64,000 bases of DNA, taken from assembly GCA_963783945.1 (NCBI GenBank), contig CAWAPS010000030.1, positions 62,001 through 126,000 on the forward strand, written 5' to 3'. This document shows, piece after piece, positions 9,272 to 18,617 of the stretch (positions are counted from its first letter, which is position 1; every line of letters begins with the position of its first letter). A program made the translations under genes and the position numbers. This DNA is from CAWAPS01 sp963783945. Its GTDB lineage: Bacteria; Actinomycetota; Acidimicrobiia; Acidimicrobiales; Palsa-688. The notes under the pieces were generated by a model. That model ran no database searches and was not told where the DNA came from. It saw only the letters and a program-made list of their open reading frames with translations.

Positions 9272-11488
9272 ATGGCCGCAACCACGACCACCCTGTCACC
9301 AGCGGTAACCCGGAGGCGCCGCCCGTCGCTTCCCCCGGCCGTCTCCCTCCTGCGCCCGGTGTGGTCGAAGCCGGCGGCGTTCCGGGCGCTCCGAGCCACG
9401 CTCGTCGTGCCCGCTGTCTTTGCGTTCAGCTCCCAGGTTGTCGGGAACGTCCAGATGTCCACGTTCGCGGCGTTCGGCGGGTTCGCCACCCTCGTCCTGG
9501 CCTCGTTCGGGGGGGGCCGGCGCGACAAGCTCAGGGCTCACCTCTCGCTGGGAGTGGTCGGCAGCGTGCTGCTCGTGATCGGGACCGCGGTCACCTCGTC
9601 TACCGCGCTGGCGGCTCTGGTGACGATCCCGGTGACGTTCTGCGTTTTGTTTGCGGGCATAGCCGGGCCGAACGCGGCTTCGGGCGGGACTGCCGCCCTG
9701 CTCGCCTACGTGTTGCCGGCGGCGTCTCCCGGGACGATGAGCATGGTCCCTTGGCGCCTGGCCGGATGGTGGCTGGCAACCGTCGCCGGCACTCTGGCCG
9801 TCCTGGTCCTTTCGCCCCGGCCGGCCGCGGACCGCCTACGAAACGCCGCCGCTGATTGTGCTAGCGCCGTGTCAACCGAGCTCGAAGCCGCCCTCTCGGG
9901 GCGGTGCACCGACGCCGTCGCTCATGACCCGATCGAGGCCAAGCACGCCCTGACAAACGCATTCTCGTCTACTCCCTACCGGCCAACCGGGCTGGCCCGC
10001 TCCGACCAGGCCTTGGCCAACCTGGTCGAAACCCTGGAATGGTGCACCACCCTGGTGACCGACATGGTCCGGGAGGGGACCGATCTGCGCGCCGTGGCCG
10101 AGGTCGACCGAGATCTGTTGGCCGAGGCCGCCCGCGTCCTGCGGGCCGTCGCCGACCTCATGACCGGCTCCGCCATCCGCCCCACACTCGACCGCCTCGA
10201 ACAGCTTCAGGACGCCAGCGCGGCCCGGATGGCCGCCATTGGAAACAACGGATCCTGCACAGAACGCGACGTGCACATATCGTTCCACGCCCGGATCGTC
10301 GCCGCTGCCTCCCGGCGAGCCGCGCTCGATGCCCTCATTGCTCAAGGGCGAGCCGACGACTCCATCGTCGCCGGCGAGCGCCTCCGGTGGAACAACGAGT
10401 CGGTCGCCTACCCGGAAGGGACGGGGGGACTGGCCACGCTGCGTGCCGCCCGCCGGCTGGCCGGCGGTCATGCCTCGCTTCGCTCGACCTGGTTCGTGAA
10501 CAGCGCAAGGGGTGCGCTGGCGCTGGCGGCCGCGGTCGCGGTCGCTGATCTCGCCGACCTTCAGCACGGCTTCTGGGTCGTGCTGGGAACTCTGTCGGTT
10601 CTGCGGACGAGCGCTTCGGCCACCGGTGCGACCGCGCTCCGGGCCCTCATCGGCACCGTGGCCGGATTTTTCATAGGCGCCGGCCTCATCCTGGCCATCG
10701 GCGACAACACCAGCGCTCTGTGGGCCGCCCTCCCGATCGCCGTCCTGGTGGCCGCCTACTCGCCCGGCACCGCACCCTTCGCCATCGGCCAGGCTGCGTT
10801 CACTGTCACAGTCAGTGTGCTGTACAACATCCTGGTTCCGGTCGGATGGCAGGTGGGAGTGGTGCGGGTCGAGGACGTCGCGATAGGAGCGGCCGTCAGC
10901 GCGGTCGTAGGCGTACTGTTCTGGCCGCGGGGCGCCGCTGCGGTAGTGGCCGACGACCTGGCCGACGCCTTCCACGACGGTGGCCTCTACCTGGTCCAGG
11001 CCACCTCCTGGGCGGTTGGGACCAGGCCGGCGCCGCCTGACGCGGCAGTGGCGGCCGCCAACGCCGCGGTTCGCCTGGACGAAGCGCTGCGGGGCCTGAT
11101 GGCGGAGCAGGGCACCAAGCGGGTGGCGAAAGAACACGTCTGGCGCTTGGTCGGTGGGTCGATGCGCCTGCGACTAACGGCCCAGTCGCTTTCGGTGCTG
11201 CCGCAACCGGAGGCCTCGACCGACCCAGCCCGGCACGGCCTGGTCGCCGAAGCGGTCCAGCTCGCCGGCTGGTGCGACGGGGTCGCAGGTCAACTCGGCC
11301 GGGCCCCGGCGACGGTGGCGATGGAGCTCGCCAACTCGGTCGGAGGTGACGTGGCTCCGGTGCATACCGAAGAGGGGTATCTCCTGTGGGTTCGCCATCA
11401 CCTCGACCACCTGAAGCACCACATAGCCGACCTGGTCGAACCGATCGCCGCGGTCGCCGAGCGCCGCGGGGTTCCGTGGTGGCGGTGA
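9272..11488 (+). CDS. FUSC-family inner-membrane protein (fusaric acid resistance/aromatic acid exporter type)
   Basis: An intact 738-residue protein with two membrane blocks of about five or six helices each (roughly residues 25-180 and 400-550). Each block is followed by a soluble helical region. This duplicated layout is that of FUSC/ArAE-type permeases. The conserved second block contains LQHGFWVVLGTLSVLRTSASATG, of which the WVVLGTLSVLRTS part is typical of the family. Family members are linked to efflux of aromatic or organic acids, but substrate and direction are not deducible here. No membrane-fusion partner is adjacent, as expected for a single-membrane-type cell. The start ATG has only a weak ribosome binding site. 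Confidence 0.8.
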   Translation: MAATTTTLSPAVTRRRRPSLPPAVSLLRPVWSKPAAFRALRATLVVPAVFAFSSQVVGNVQMSTFAAFGGFATLVLASFGGGRRDKLRAHLSLGVVGSVLLVIGTAVTSSTALAALVTIPVTFCVLFAGIAGPNAASGGTAALLAYVLPAASPGTMSMVPWRLAGWWLATVAGTLAVLVLSPRPAADRLRNAAADCASAVSTELEAALSGRCTDAVAHDPIEAKHALTNAFSSTPYRPTGLARSDQALANLVETLEWCTTLVTDMVREGTDLRAVAEVDRDLLAEAARVLRAVADLMTGSAIRPTLDRLEQLQDASAARMAAIGNNGSCTERDVHISFHARIVAAASRRAALDALIAQGRADDSIVAGERLRWNNESVAYPEGTGGLATLRAARRLAGGHASLRSTWFVNSARGALALAAAVAVADLADLQHGFWVVLGTLSVLRTSASATGATALRALIGTVAGFFIGAGLILAIGDNTSALWAALPIAVLVAAYSPGTAPFAIGQAAFTVTVSVLYNILVPVGWQVGVVRVEDVAIGAAVSAVVGVLFWPRGAAAVVADDLADAFHDGGLYLVQATSWAVGTRPAPPDAAVAAANAAVRLDEALRGLMAEQGTKRVAKEHVWRLVGGSMRLRLTAQSLSVLPQPEASTDPARHGLVAEAVQLAGWCDGVAGQLGRAPATVAMELANSVGGDVAPVHTEEGYLLWVRHHLDHLKHHIADLVEPIAAVAERRGVPWWR

Positions 11489-11530
11489 CGGTCCGCCGGC
11501 TGCCGCTGTCTACTTCCCGGGCGGCAGGGC

Positions 11531-11746
11531 TCAGTCCGCTTCGAGAATCTCGACTTCGGCATCGACCGTCACCGGCCGTTTGAACCACCGGTCGGGGGTG
11601 TCCTCGATCAACGCGATCATGTTGTCGCGCCCCATAAAAGGCTGCTCCACCCGAGTGGCTATCAGCTCCATGCCGTCGGGTGTGCGAATACGGTCCCCGG
11701 GACGGATATCGGAACCCTTGGCGGACTTCCACGTACCTGCGGTCAC
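11531..11746 (-). CDS. Small conserved hypothetical protein, 71 aa
   Basis: The GTG at 11746 is chosen because an aggag motif lies about 6 bases upstream. The protein reads as a small beta-barrel-like domain: DIRPGDRIRTPDG, then RVEQPFMGRDNMIALIED, ending with acidic VTVDAEVEILEAD. The GDRIRTPDG segment resembles hydrophilic SH3-like barrels. I recall similar short proteins in other actinobacteria but no function. It is transcribed away from the following coiled-coil gene. Confidence 0.6.
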   Translation of the reverse strand: MTAGTWKSAKGSDIRPGDRIRTPDGMELIATRVEQPFMGRDNMIALIEDTPDRWFKRPVTVDAEVEILEAD

Positions 11747-11840
11747 TGGCGCTCCTAATAGACAGTCGGGTCGGACCCAAATGTAATCGACCCGAACAGC
11801 GTGGCCGAATTGCACCCGGTGAAGGAGATAGAACGGCGCC

Positions 11841-12762
11841 ATGGATTTCGATGCGGTCGCGAACGAGTTGTACGCCCTGGCGCCATCGGAGTTCACCGCG
11901 TCGCGCGACGCCCGCGTCGCTGGTGCCCGGCGCGACGGTGACCGCGCCGGCGCAGTTGCGGTGAAAGCCCTCAAGAAGCCCTCTCCCGCCGCCTGGGCGG
12001 TCAACGTCCTGGCCGAGGAGCGATCCGACGATCTGGCCCGGCTTCTCGAACTGGGTGAGCAAATGCGGAGAGCGCAATCGCAGCTGCGCGCCGACGAGCT
12101 CAGACGGTTGGGCCGCCAACGCCAGAGCGCCGTCTCCGGCCTGGCCCGGGAAGCCCGAAGCCTGGTCGCCGCCCGGGGCCATCCGATCAGTGACGCCGCC
12201 GGGCGCCAGGTGGAAGAAACCCTGAATGCGGCGCTGGCCGACCCCGATGCCGCCCGGGCCGTGGTCAGCCGACGCCTGGTGCGCCCCCTGGAACACACCG
12301 GGATGGGACCCGTCGACATCAACCAGGCGGTGGCGGCGGCAGCCGCTCCGGCGGCCAAACCGGTCGCCGGGCCGGCGCCGGCGTCGGCAGGGGCAGGGGC
12401 AGGAAAAGGGACAGGGGCAAAGGCAACCAGCGAAGCTGAAGCGGAAGTCGACCGCCGGCGGGCCGAGGCCGAAGGACTGCGCCGCCAGCAGGAAACGGCC
12501 GAAGCGGAAGTCCGGCGGGCCGAGACGGCGGCCGCCGATTCTGATGCCGCGCTCAGAGAAGCAGAGGAAAGAAGAGCCGCCACGTCGGACCACGTTCGCC
12601 GGCTGGAACGCGGAACTCGGCGCGGCACGGCGCGAAGCCGAGGCGGCCACGGTCCGGGCCGAGCAGGCCAAACAGGCGCGCCACGACGCCGAGCGGTCAC
12701 TCCAAGCGGCGCGACTGGGAGCCCAAGCGGCGGCTGACCGGTTCTCCGAGCTGGATCGCTAG
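11841..12762 (+). CDS. Helical coiled-coil protein of unknown function, frameshifted
   Basis: The N-terminal about 155 residues are helical and conserved-looking (KALKKPSPAAWAVNVLAE). An Ala/Pro/Gly-rich linker follows, then a long Glu/Arg/Ala heptad coiled coil (EAEVDRRRAEAEGLRRQQE). The first frame ends in an Arg/Gly/Pro-rich tail at 12737. The next frame restores the coiled coil (LGAARREAEAATVRAEQ) to a stop at 12762. One added G at 12605-12606 accounts for the switch. I recognise this architecture from actinobacterial genomes but no function is established. Its stop lies 12 bases from the convergent dinB stop. Confidence 0.65.
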
Positions 12763-12773
12763 TTCATGCGTGA

Positions 12774-14072
12774 TCAGCGGGCTCTGGGCTGATCGACGAC
12801 GCCGTCATGGGATGGTGACCCGAGCGGACGCTCCGCCAACTCCCTGAACTCATCCGGTGATCCTCGGCCATCGAGTGCGCCACCAGTCGAGTAACCGATG
12901 ACATGGCGGCCGAATTTGGAGCGGATGGCGTCTATCGCCAGGTCGGTCTTCCAGCGCGCCGCGCCACACGGTGTCCCCGGGCGGGTGGCATCGTCGTCTA
13001 TGCCAAAGCCCAACTCCAGTTGTACCGGTGATTCGGCCACCAGATGGGAAACCCCCACGGCGAGCAGAGTGACATGGCGCTCTTCGATATGGTCGGCGAG
13101 CGCCGCACCAACCAGTTGCTCGGCCACCTCGGTCAGAGTCAACGTCGAGGCAATGGGAGCGGCCAGAGTGACCGATCGGGTCACGTGGCGCAAACCCCGG
13201 AAGCGCACTCTGGCCGTCACGGTCCGGCCGCCTATGCCCGCCGCTCTCAGGCGGCTGGCTACCCGGTCGGCCAGATATCCGAGGGTGGCGCGGATGACCC
13301 GCCGCTCGGCGAGGACGAGCCCGAGTGCGGCCTGGGCGCCCACAGAGCCCGCCGAACGACTGGTTTCGACCCGCCTGGGGTCGACGTTGCCGGCAAGCGC
13401 CACGAGCTTGGCTCCGGTCGCCCGGCCCAACATCCGCTCGAGATGAGGGCTGCCCGCCGCCGCCAGGTCGCCGATCGTGGATATACCGGCCTCCGCCAGG
13501 CGCGCCCGGTTGGCGGGGCCGACACCCCATATCAGCTGCACCGGCAGCGGATCGAGGAACTCCCGTTCTCGCCCGGGATGGACAACGACCAGCCCGTCGG
13601 GCTTGGCCACTTGGGACGCCACTTTCGCCAGGTGCTTGGTCCGCGCCACGCCCACTGAGATGTTGAGCCCGATCTCGCCGCGCACCCGCCGGCGAATGGC
13701 CCGGGCGATGTCCGCCGGGGACCCGAAGAGATGCACCGCCCCGGCCACGTCGAGGAAGGCCTCGTCGATCGAGATGCGCTCGACCAGCGGAGTGAAGTCC
13801 TCGAACACTCCCATGACCATGTCCCCCAGTCGCTGGTACTCGCGGAAGTGGCCGCGGACGAAAACCAACCCCGGGCACAATCTCTCGGCCCTCCATCCGG
13901 GCATGCCGGCGTGCACCCCGAGCCGACGCGCCTCATAGGAGGCAGCGAGAACCACGCCCTGACCGACGGCCACCGGCCGGCCCCGCAACGAGGCGTCCAG
14001 GAGCTGTTCGGCCGAGGCATAGAAGGCATCGAGATCGGCATGGAGGATCGTGGCACCGCCGGTCCGGTCCAT
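12774..14072 (-). CDS. dinB: DNA polymerase IV (Y-family translesion polymerase)
   Basis: The 432-residue protein copies damaged DNA with low fidelity during the SOS response. The palm carries the Y-family signatures: HADLDAFYASAE (first metal-binding Asp) and SIDEAFLD (second catalytic Asp/Glu pair). A steric-gate Phe/Tyr is present in DAFYAS. The thumb contains a helix-hairpin-helix-like segment (IWGVGPANRARLAEAGI), followed by a little-finger domain (about residues 240-355). The C-terminal tail, about 40 residues past the little finger, is not typical and has no obvious beta-clamp motif; an internal QLELGFG around residue 360 could act as one. A LexA-type operator lies 16 bases upstream of the start, so SOS induction is likely. 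Confidence 0.92.
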   Translation of the reverse strand: MDRTGGATILHADLDAFYASAEQLLDASLRGRPVAVGQGVVLAASYEARRLGVHAGMPGWRAERLCPGLVFVRGHFREYQRLGDMVMGVFEDFTPLVERISIDEAFLDVAGAVHLFGSPADIARAIRRRVRGEIGLNISVGVARTKHLAKVASQVAKPDGLVVVHPGREREFLDPLPVQLIWGVGPANRARLAEAGISTIGDLAAAGSPHLERMLGRATGAKLVALAGNVDPRRVETSRSAGSVGAQAALGLVLAERRVIRATLGYLADRVASRLRAAGIGGRTVTARVRFRGLRHVTRSVTLAAPIASTLTLTEVAEQLVGAALADHIEERHVTLLAVGVSHLVAESPVQLELGFGIDDDATRPGTPCGAARWKTDLAIDAIRSKFGRHVIGYSTGGALDGRGSPDEFRELAERPLGSPSHDGVVDQPRAR

Positions 14073-14087
14073 GGACAGCAGCCTACT

Positions 14088-14101
14088 CGAACATATGTTC
14101 G
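14088..14101. promoter_or_regulatory. LexA/SOS box upstream of dinB
   Basis: CGAACATATGTTCG is a perfect 14-base palindrome and matches the Gram-positive/actinobacterial LexA consensus CGAAC-N4-GTTCG exactly. It lies 16 bases before the dinB ATG on the minus strand and about 60 bases before the divergent DUF429 start at 14162, so either gene could be under LexA control. Confidence 0.88.
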
Positions 14102-14161
14102 GGAACGGACGGGGGCGATCAGCTTCGACACCGGCGCGTGCGTGGGCTTAGGGTCCCTGTT

Positions 14162-15136
14162 GTGCTCACGGCCGGGATCGATCTCTCCTCCCAGGCGAGC
14201 CACACCGCGGCGTGCGTGATCGATTGGTCAGACGGCCGGGCCGCGGTCACGGACCTGACCGTGGGCGTGACCGACGGGGCGATCAGCAGGCTGATAACCG
14301 AGGTGGACAAGGTAGGAATGGACGTTCCCCTGGGCTGGCCTATCTCGTTCGCCCGGGCGGTGGCCAAGCACTCCGAAGACGGTTCCTGGCCCGCCGACTA
14401 CTCCCACGCCGACACCTCGCTGTACCGGTTCCGTAAGACCGACCTTTGGGTCTGGAAGACTTTCGAGACGTCACCTCCGCTGTCGGTGTCCACCGACCGC
14501 ATCGCCCTACCCGCCATGCGGGCCGCTGCGCTTCTGTCCCGTCTTCCCGAGCGACCTCGGCTGGATGGCTCAGGTGTGGTGGTAGAGGTCTATCCGGCCG
14601 CCACATTGCGCCGGTGGGGCTTTCCCTGGCGGGGCTACAAACGCCACGAGAACGCGGACGCCCGCTGCGAGCTGGTCGAGTCGGTTTGGCGGAGGATATC
14701 GAGCTGGTTGACGATCGGCGATGCCGAGATCGACCGATGCCGGTCGAGCGATGACGCCCTGGATGCTCTCATCGCGGGGCTGGCGGCCCGGGCGGCGGCG
14801 GTCGGGCTGGTCGAGCCCGTCCCGCCGAGCCTTCGGAGCGCGGCCCTCCGCGAGGGCTGGATATCCATCCCCCGACCCGGTTCCCTGGATCAGCTGCCAC
14901 TGGGAACGGCAAGGCGCCGGCCTCGGGTTAGGGTGGGCTCACAGCCCAGAGTTCGCCGAAAGGGAGCCAATATGACGCGCCCCAGAGGAACCGACACGAA
15001 TCCAGATCCCGATTCGTCGAATGCTGGAAGCGAGAGCGGGCCCGGCCCGGAAGACGACCCGTACCTGGACCGCCAGGAGGAGGACTCTTTCCCGGCATCC
15101 GATCCTCATAGCGACTGGGCCGGCCCGCCCGTGTGA
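14162..15136 (+). CDS. DUF429 family protein, apparently read through into a small downstream ORF
   Basis: The N-terminus (LTAGIDLSSQASHTAACVID) and C-terminal SSDDALDALIAGLAARAAA match the DUF429 pattern. This family has a predicted RNase H-like/actin-like fold and unknown function. GTG at 14162 is preferred because the domain starts there. The domain should end near 14900 (EGWISIPRPG). The frame continues open into a separate short protein that has its own ribosome binding site at 14960-14965. A stop lies one frame over at about 14929-14931 (tag), so a one-base error probably merged two genes. The gene is divergent from dinB across the SOS box. Confidence 0.7.
   Translation: MLTAGIDLSSQASHTAACVIDWSDGRAAVTDLTVGVTDGAISRLITEVDKVGMDVPLGWPISFARAVAKHSEDGSWPADYSHADTSLYRFRKTDLWVWKTFETSPPLSVSTDRIALPAMRAAALLSRLPERPRLDGSGVVVEVYPAATLRRWGFPWRGYKRHENADARCELVESVWRRISSWLTIGDAEIDRCRSSDDALDALIAGLAARAAAVGLVEPVPPSLRSAALREGWISIPRPGSLDQLPLGTARRRPRVRVGSQPRVRRKGANMTRPRGTDTNPDPDSSNAGSESGPGPEDDPYLDRQEEDSFPASDPHSDWAGPPV
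14972..15136 (+). CDS. Small acidic hypothetical protein, 54 aa
   Basis: The ATG is preceded by aaggga with 6 bases spacing. The protein is acidic and Ser/Pro/Asp-rich, ending EEDSFPASDPHSDWAGPPV. The motif SFPASDP-x-W is common in short stand-alone actinobacterial proteins of unknown function. It is in frame with the DUF429 gene with no stop between them, which I attribute to an indel rather than a real fusion. Confidence 0.5.
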   Translation: MTRPRGTDTNPDPDSSNAGSESGPGPEDDPYLDRQEEDSFPASDPHSDWAGPPV

Positions 15137-15271
15137 GAGAGGTCCGGTCGCCGGCCAGAGGGCTACAACACCACGGCAGGCGGAACCTTTCCCCCGTGTC
15201 ATCGGCCCACATGCTGATGTATGGTCGCCAGCAAGGTCCTTGGGCACCACCGGGGAGGAAAGGGAAAGGTC

Positions 15272-16039
15272 ATGTCAGAGCACGCTGAGCATGCCGCGGG
15301 CACCCCCTCTTGGGTAGACATCGGAACAGACGTGGAAGCGGCGAAGGGCTTCTACGGGCAGATATTCGGGTGGGAAGCGCTATCCGCCGGCCCCCCCGAG
15401 GAGACCGGCGGATACGGGTTCTTCACCAAGGCCGGGAAGATGGTCGCCGGCTTCGGGCCCCAGCAAAACCCGGGTCCGCCAGTGTGGGCGGTCTACGTGT
15501 CAACTGACGACGTGACCGACACCGCAGCCAAGGTGGAGAAAGCCGGCGGCAAGGTGGTGGTCCCGCCGATGGATGTGATGACGGCCGGCCGCATGGCGGT
15601 GTTCGCCGACTCCACCGGAGCCATCTTCTCGGCGTGGCAGGCGGGTGAGCACCGAGGCGCCGATCTCCTGGGAGAGCCGGGATCCATCTGCTGGGTCGAG
15701 CTCAACACCCGGGACACGGCGGCGGCCAAGAAGTTCTACCCTGCGGTGTTCGGTTGGACAGAGGAGACTCACGAAGGCGAGATGACCTACACCGAGTTTC
15801 ATCTCGGCGAGCCGTCGGTCGCGGGCATGATGGACATGCCACCTCAGGTACCCGCAGAGGTGCCGTCGCACTGGCTGGTTTACTTTGGCGTCGACGACGT
15901 CGACGCCTCGACTGACCAGGCCGGAAAGCTCGGAGCAGAAGTGCTCGCCGGCCCCATGGACATACCGGGCGGCGGCCGGTTCAGCGTGCTCCGTGACCCT
16001 CAGGGGGCCCCGTTCGGTCTCTACCGGGGCGGGGCGTAA
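15272..16039 (+). CDS. VOC (glyoxalase/bleomycin-resistance) family protein, two-domain
   Basis: Two tandem VOC modules of about 120 residues. The first begins PSWVDIGTDVEAAKGFYGQIFGW and ends STGAIFSAWQ; the second begins ICWVELNTRDTAAAKKFY and ends DPQGAPFGLYRG. The paired beta-alpha-beta-beta-beta units should form one metal-binding cavity. The arrangement is like actinobacterial hydroxylase-type VOC proteins with undefined substrates. The ATG at 15272 has gggaaagg just upstream and is preferred to the in-frame 15221 start. Confidence 0.82.
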   Translation: MSEHAEHAAGTPSWVDIGTDVEAAKGFYGQIFGWEALSAGPPEETGGYGFFTKAGKMVAGFGPQQNPGPPVWAVYVSTDDVTDTAAKVEKAGGKVVVPPMDVMTAGRMAVFADSTGAIFSAWQAGEHRGADLLGEPGSICWVELNTRDTAAAKKFYPAVFGWTEETHEGEMTYTEFHLGEPSVAGMMDMPPQVPAEVPSHWLVYFGVDDVDASTDQAGKLGAEVLAGPMDIPGGGRFSVLRDPQGAPFGLYRGGA

Positions 16040-16222
16040 ACCCTCCCGTTGTGACGCCGATCCGGCGCCCGAACCAGGCCCGTACAGGGCCGCAATGAAC
16101 CAGCGCTCAATCATCAGTCAATCAGCGGGCGAGGTCGCCACGGGTACCTGACCGCTCCTGGCGTTCTCGACCGCCTCGTCCTGGGTATGCACATACCCTC
16201 GGCCGCCCGACAGGAGGGCCGC

Positions 16223-16885
16223 ATGGCTGATCGAGAAACGACGACCGGAGCCCCCCTCGGCCGGGTGCCGGGCCCGCAGGAGGCCGCGCCCCCGCACCCC
16301 TCGACGATGACGCCCAGGCAGCGGGCCCGTCGAGAGAGTCTGATCGTGGCGGGCTTGGCCCTCCTCGAATCCCAGGAATACGACCGCATCCAGGTGAAAG
16401 ATGCTTCCGACCGGGCCGGGGTCTCGCTCGGGACGCTGTACAACTACTTCTCCTCGAAGGAGCGACTGTTCGCGGAGGTGCTGATTCGCTGGGCCGACGC
16501 CCTGCCGCACACCATCAAGAGCCGACCTTTCCACCAAGGATCGCCGGCGGACAGGTTCTTGGAAGCGGTGCATCGAGCTTTCCTGGCCTTCGAGCGGCAG
16601 CCTCACATGGCGCGACTGCTGAACTGGATGGTGTTGTCCACCGATCCCTACGCGGGTGAAGTGCTCCGCCGCATGGAAAGGGCGACCTCGGACGCCTATA
16701 TGCAAGCCCTCGCCCTGATGGACCCGGTGCTCGCCAGAATGGTGGTCGACGTGGTCAACTCCGTCTTCGCCATCGCGCTGCGGGAATGGTCGCTCGGGCG
16801 AATATCGATGGGCGTGGCCCACGATCGCCTCGACACGACCATCCGCTTGCTGCTTCCCGAGGTCAGTGAGAACCCGTCAGGCTGA
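16223..16885 (+). CDS. TetR-family transcriptional regulator
   Basis: 220-residue regulator. The start at 16223 (MADRETTTG) follows an aggagg site, better than the upstream in-frame ATG at 16187. The helix-turn-helix reads VKDASDRAGVSLGTLYNYFSSKERLF, the canonical TetR DNA-binding region. The ligand domain (FLEAVHRAFLAFERQPHMARLL, later MVVDVVNSVFAIALREW) resembles the KstR-like C-terminal type, which suggests a lipid or steroid-like effector; that is inference. It is convergent with the metal-transport operon, overlapping its last stop by 9 bases. The target is unknown. Confidence 0.85.
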   Translation: MADRETTTGAPLGRVPGPQEAAPPHPSTMTPRQRARRESLIVAGLALLESQEYDRIQVKDASDRAGVSLGTLYNYFSSKERLFAEVLIRWADALPHTIKSRPFHQGSPADRFLEAVHRAFLAFERQPHMARLLNWMVLSTDPYAGEVLRRMERATSDAYMQALALMDPVLARMVVDVVNSVFAIALREWSLGRISMGVAHDRLDTTIRLLLPEVSENPSG

Positions 16886-17722
16886 CGGCGTCGATCCCCC
16901 GATCGCCCCCACGAGGTCCGTACCGGCCCTGACCGGGCCTCGCCTGCGCCCGGCCCAGGCCCGTCCGACGCCATAGTCGAGGGCGGCAAAGGTTCCGACC
17001 ATGAACCCGATGGGCCAATTGGTCTCGTAGGAGATGGCGATGGCCAACCAGACGGTCACCAAAGCGATGGCCACGGATAGGGCGATGGCAATGGGAGGGC
17101 GATCGGTGAAACAGCGGGCGGCCGCAGGAGGTCCGATCATCAGGCTGAAGATGAGCATGGCTCCGACGACCGGCACGGTCATGGTGGTGGCCACGGCCAG
17201 CACGACGAGGAAGGCCATCTCCATGTGGTGACTGCGGATCCCTTTCGCTTCGGCCCCTTCGGGTGCTACCGATGACAGGGTGAGGGGCCCGTACATGACC
17301 GCGATCGCAGCCAGGCTGGCGAGGCCCAGCAGAGCCACGGGAAGCAGCTCCTGGCTGCTCACTCCGAGAACCTCGCCGAACAGAAGCGAATAGAGCTGCG
17401 GTTCGTACTCGCCGCTCCGGCTCAGAAATACCGCTCCGAGGGAAAGCATCACGACGAGGGCCAGCGCCGTCGCCACGTCGTGACGGCCTCGGCGTCCGAG
17501 GGTGCCGATCCCCAGTGCGGCCAGCACAGAGAACGCCCCCAGGCCCCACAGGACGTTGAAGCCGAACAGGTTGGCCGCGGCTGCCCCGGCGAAGGCCCCG
17601 TTCGGTATGGCATGGGCCGGGAACGCCGAACCGCGAAGGACCACGAAAAATCCGACCACACCGGCGACGACCGCCACGATGGTGGCGACGATCCAGGCGT
17701 TGGTCATAAACGATGCGAACAC
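16877..17722 (-). CDS. Zn/Mn ABC transporter permease (ABC-3 family), second permease
   Basis: Integral membrane subunit with about eight or nine helices. It has family features: FFVVLRGSAFPAHAIPNGAFAG near the N-terminus and VPVVGAMLIFSLMIGPPAAA in the middle. GTG at 17722 is chosen because it lies two bases after the upstream permease stop, the usual coupling distance; GTG or ATG choices at 17770 and 17707 are also in frame. It would pair with the other permease and the ATPase to import a divalent metal, most likely zinc given the linked Fur-family regulator. Confidence 0.82.
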   Translation of the reverse strand: MFASFMTNAWIVATIVAVVAGVVGFFVVLRGSAFPAHAIPNGAFAGAAAANLFGFNVLWGLGAFSVLAALGIGTLGRRGRHDVATALALVVMLSLGAVFLSRSGEYEPQLYSLLFGEVLGVSSQELLPVALLGLASLAAIAVMYGPLTLSSVAPEGAEAKGIRSHHMEMAFLVVLAVATTMTVPVVGAMLIFSLMIGPPAAARCFTDRPPIAIALSVAIALVTVWLAIAISYETNWPIGFMVGTFAALDYGVGRAWAGRRRGPVRAGTDLVGAIGGSTPSA

Positions 17723-17724
17723 GC

Positions 17725-18612
17725 TCAGACCCGACTCAATCGGCGCCGACCGCCGTCCCTGACCTCCCAAACAGAGGAAGCCAAGTAGCTGACGAACACG
17801 ATGGACACGATGAAGAAGCTCACGGGCAGGCCCTCATGGCTCGCGCCCCAATAGGCGCTGTCATAGGCGAGGAGCACCCCGAGCCACGTGCTCGCGACGC
17901 CGACGAGGCAGGCAACCGAGATGGTGGCTGCTATCGACCTGGTCAGCCGGAGGGCGGTGGCCGCAGGCCCGATGAGCAAGGCGGTTGAGAGTATCGACCC
18001 GATCGCGATCGACGAGAGCCCGACAGCAATGGCCAGGGCGACCATGAACAACAAGCCGACCAGACGCACCGGCACCCCTTTCGTTGCCGCCACCTCTGGG
18101 CTGACCGAGGTCAGGAGCAGGGGCCGGTAAACGGCTCCGATGATGCCGAGCGAGATGACGCTGAAAGTAACCACGAGCACCGTGGTGGACGAGGTGGTGG
18201 CGAAGATCGAGCCGAACAGTATGTATTGCGTAGCGCCAGTCGTGGCCGTCGTCGTCGCGTCCAGATACAAGAAGAGGGCGGCCAGGCCGATCGACGCGCC
18301 CAGCACGATGCCGGTGGCAAGGTCGCGTCCCCGAACCCGTTCGACCCCGATCAGATCCATGACGACCGACCCGACCACGCCGAAACCGACAAACCCGACC
18401 GCCGGGTTGAGGCCGGCCAGCACGGCGCCGGAGCCACCCGCGGTCGAGACGTCGGTGAGGGCATGCCCGGCAAAGGACTGACCGCGGAGCACGGTGAAGA
18501 CGCCGATCACAGCTGACACGACGGCAGCCAGGCCGCCGACAGTGATCGCGACATGCACCGGTTCGCTGGCGAAGAATCCCGGCTCGAACACCCACCGGTA
18601 CACGTCGGCCAT
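17725..18612 (-). CDS. Zn/Mn ABC transporter permease (ABC-3 family), first permease
   Basis: 295-residue membrane protein with about nine hydrophobic helices. Conserved ABC-3 segments are GVFTVLRGQSFAGHALTDVS and IAIGSILSTALLIGPAATA, the latter close to the family's coupling region. The ATG at 18612 follows the ATPase stop by 5 bases. Having two different permease genes suggests a heterodimeric channel, as in several zinc and manganese importers. Confidence 0.85.
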   Translation of the reverse strand: MADVYRWVFEPGFFASEPVHVAITVGGLAAVVSAVIGVFTVLRGQSFAGHALTDVSTAGGSGAVLAGLNPAVGFVGFGVVGSVVMDLIGVERVRGRDLATGIVLGASIGLAALFLYLDATTTATTGATQYILFGSIFATTSSTTVLVVTFSVISLGIIGAVYRPLLLTSVSPEVAATKGVPVRLVGLLFMVALAIAVGLSSIAIGSILSTALLIGPAATALRLTRSIAATISVACLVGVASTWLGVLLAYDSAYWGASHEGLPVSFFIVSIVFVSYLASSVWEVRDGGRRRLSRV

Positions 18613-18617
18613 GACGG

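Noticed and set aside
10896..12671. A 591-codon minus-strand ORF
   Set aside because: It crosses the FUSC gene end, the 71-aa gene and the coiled-coil gene and has no recognisable domain.
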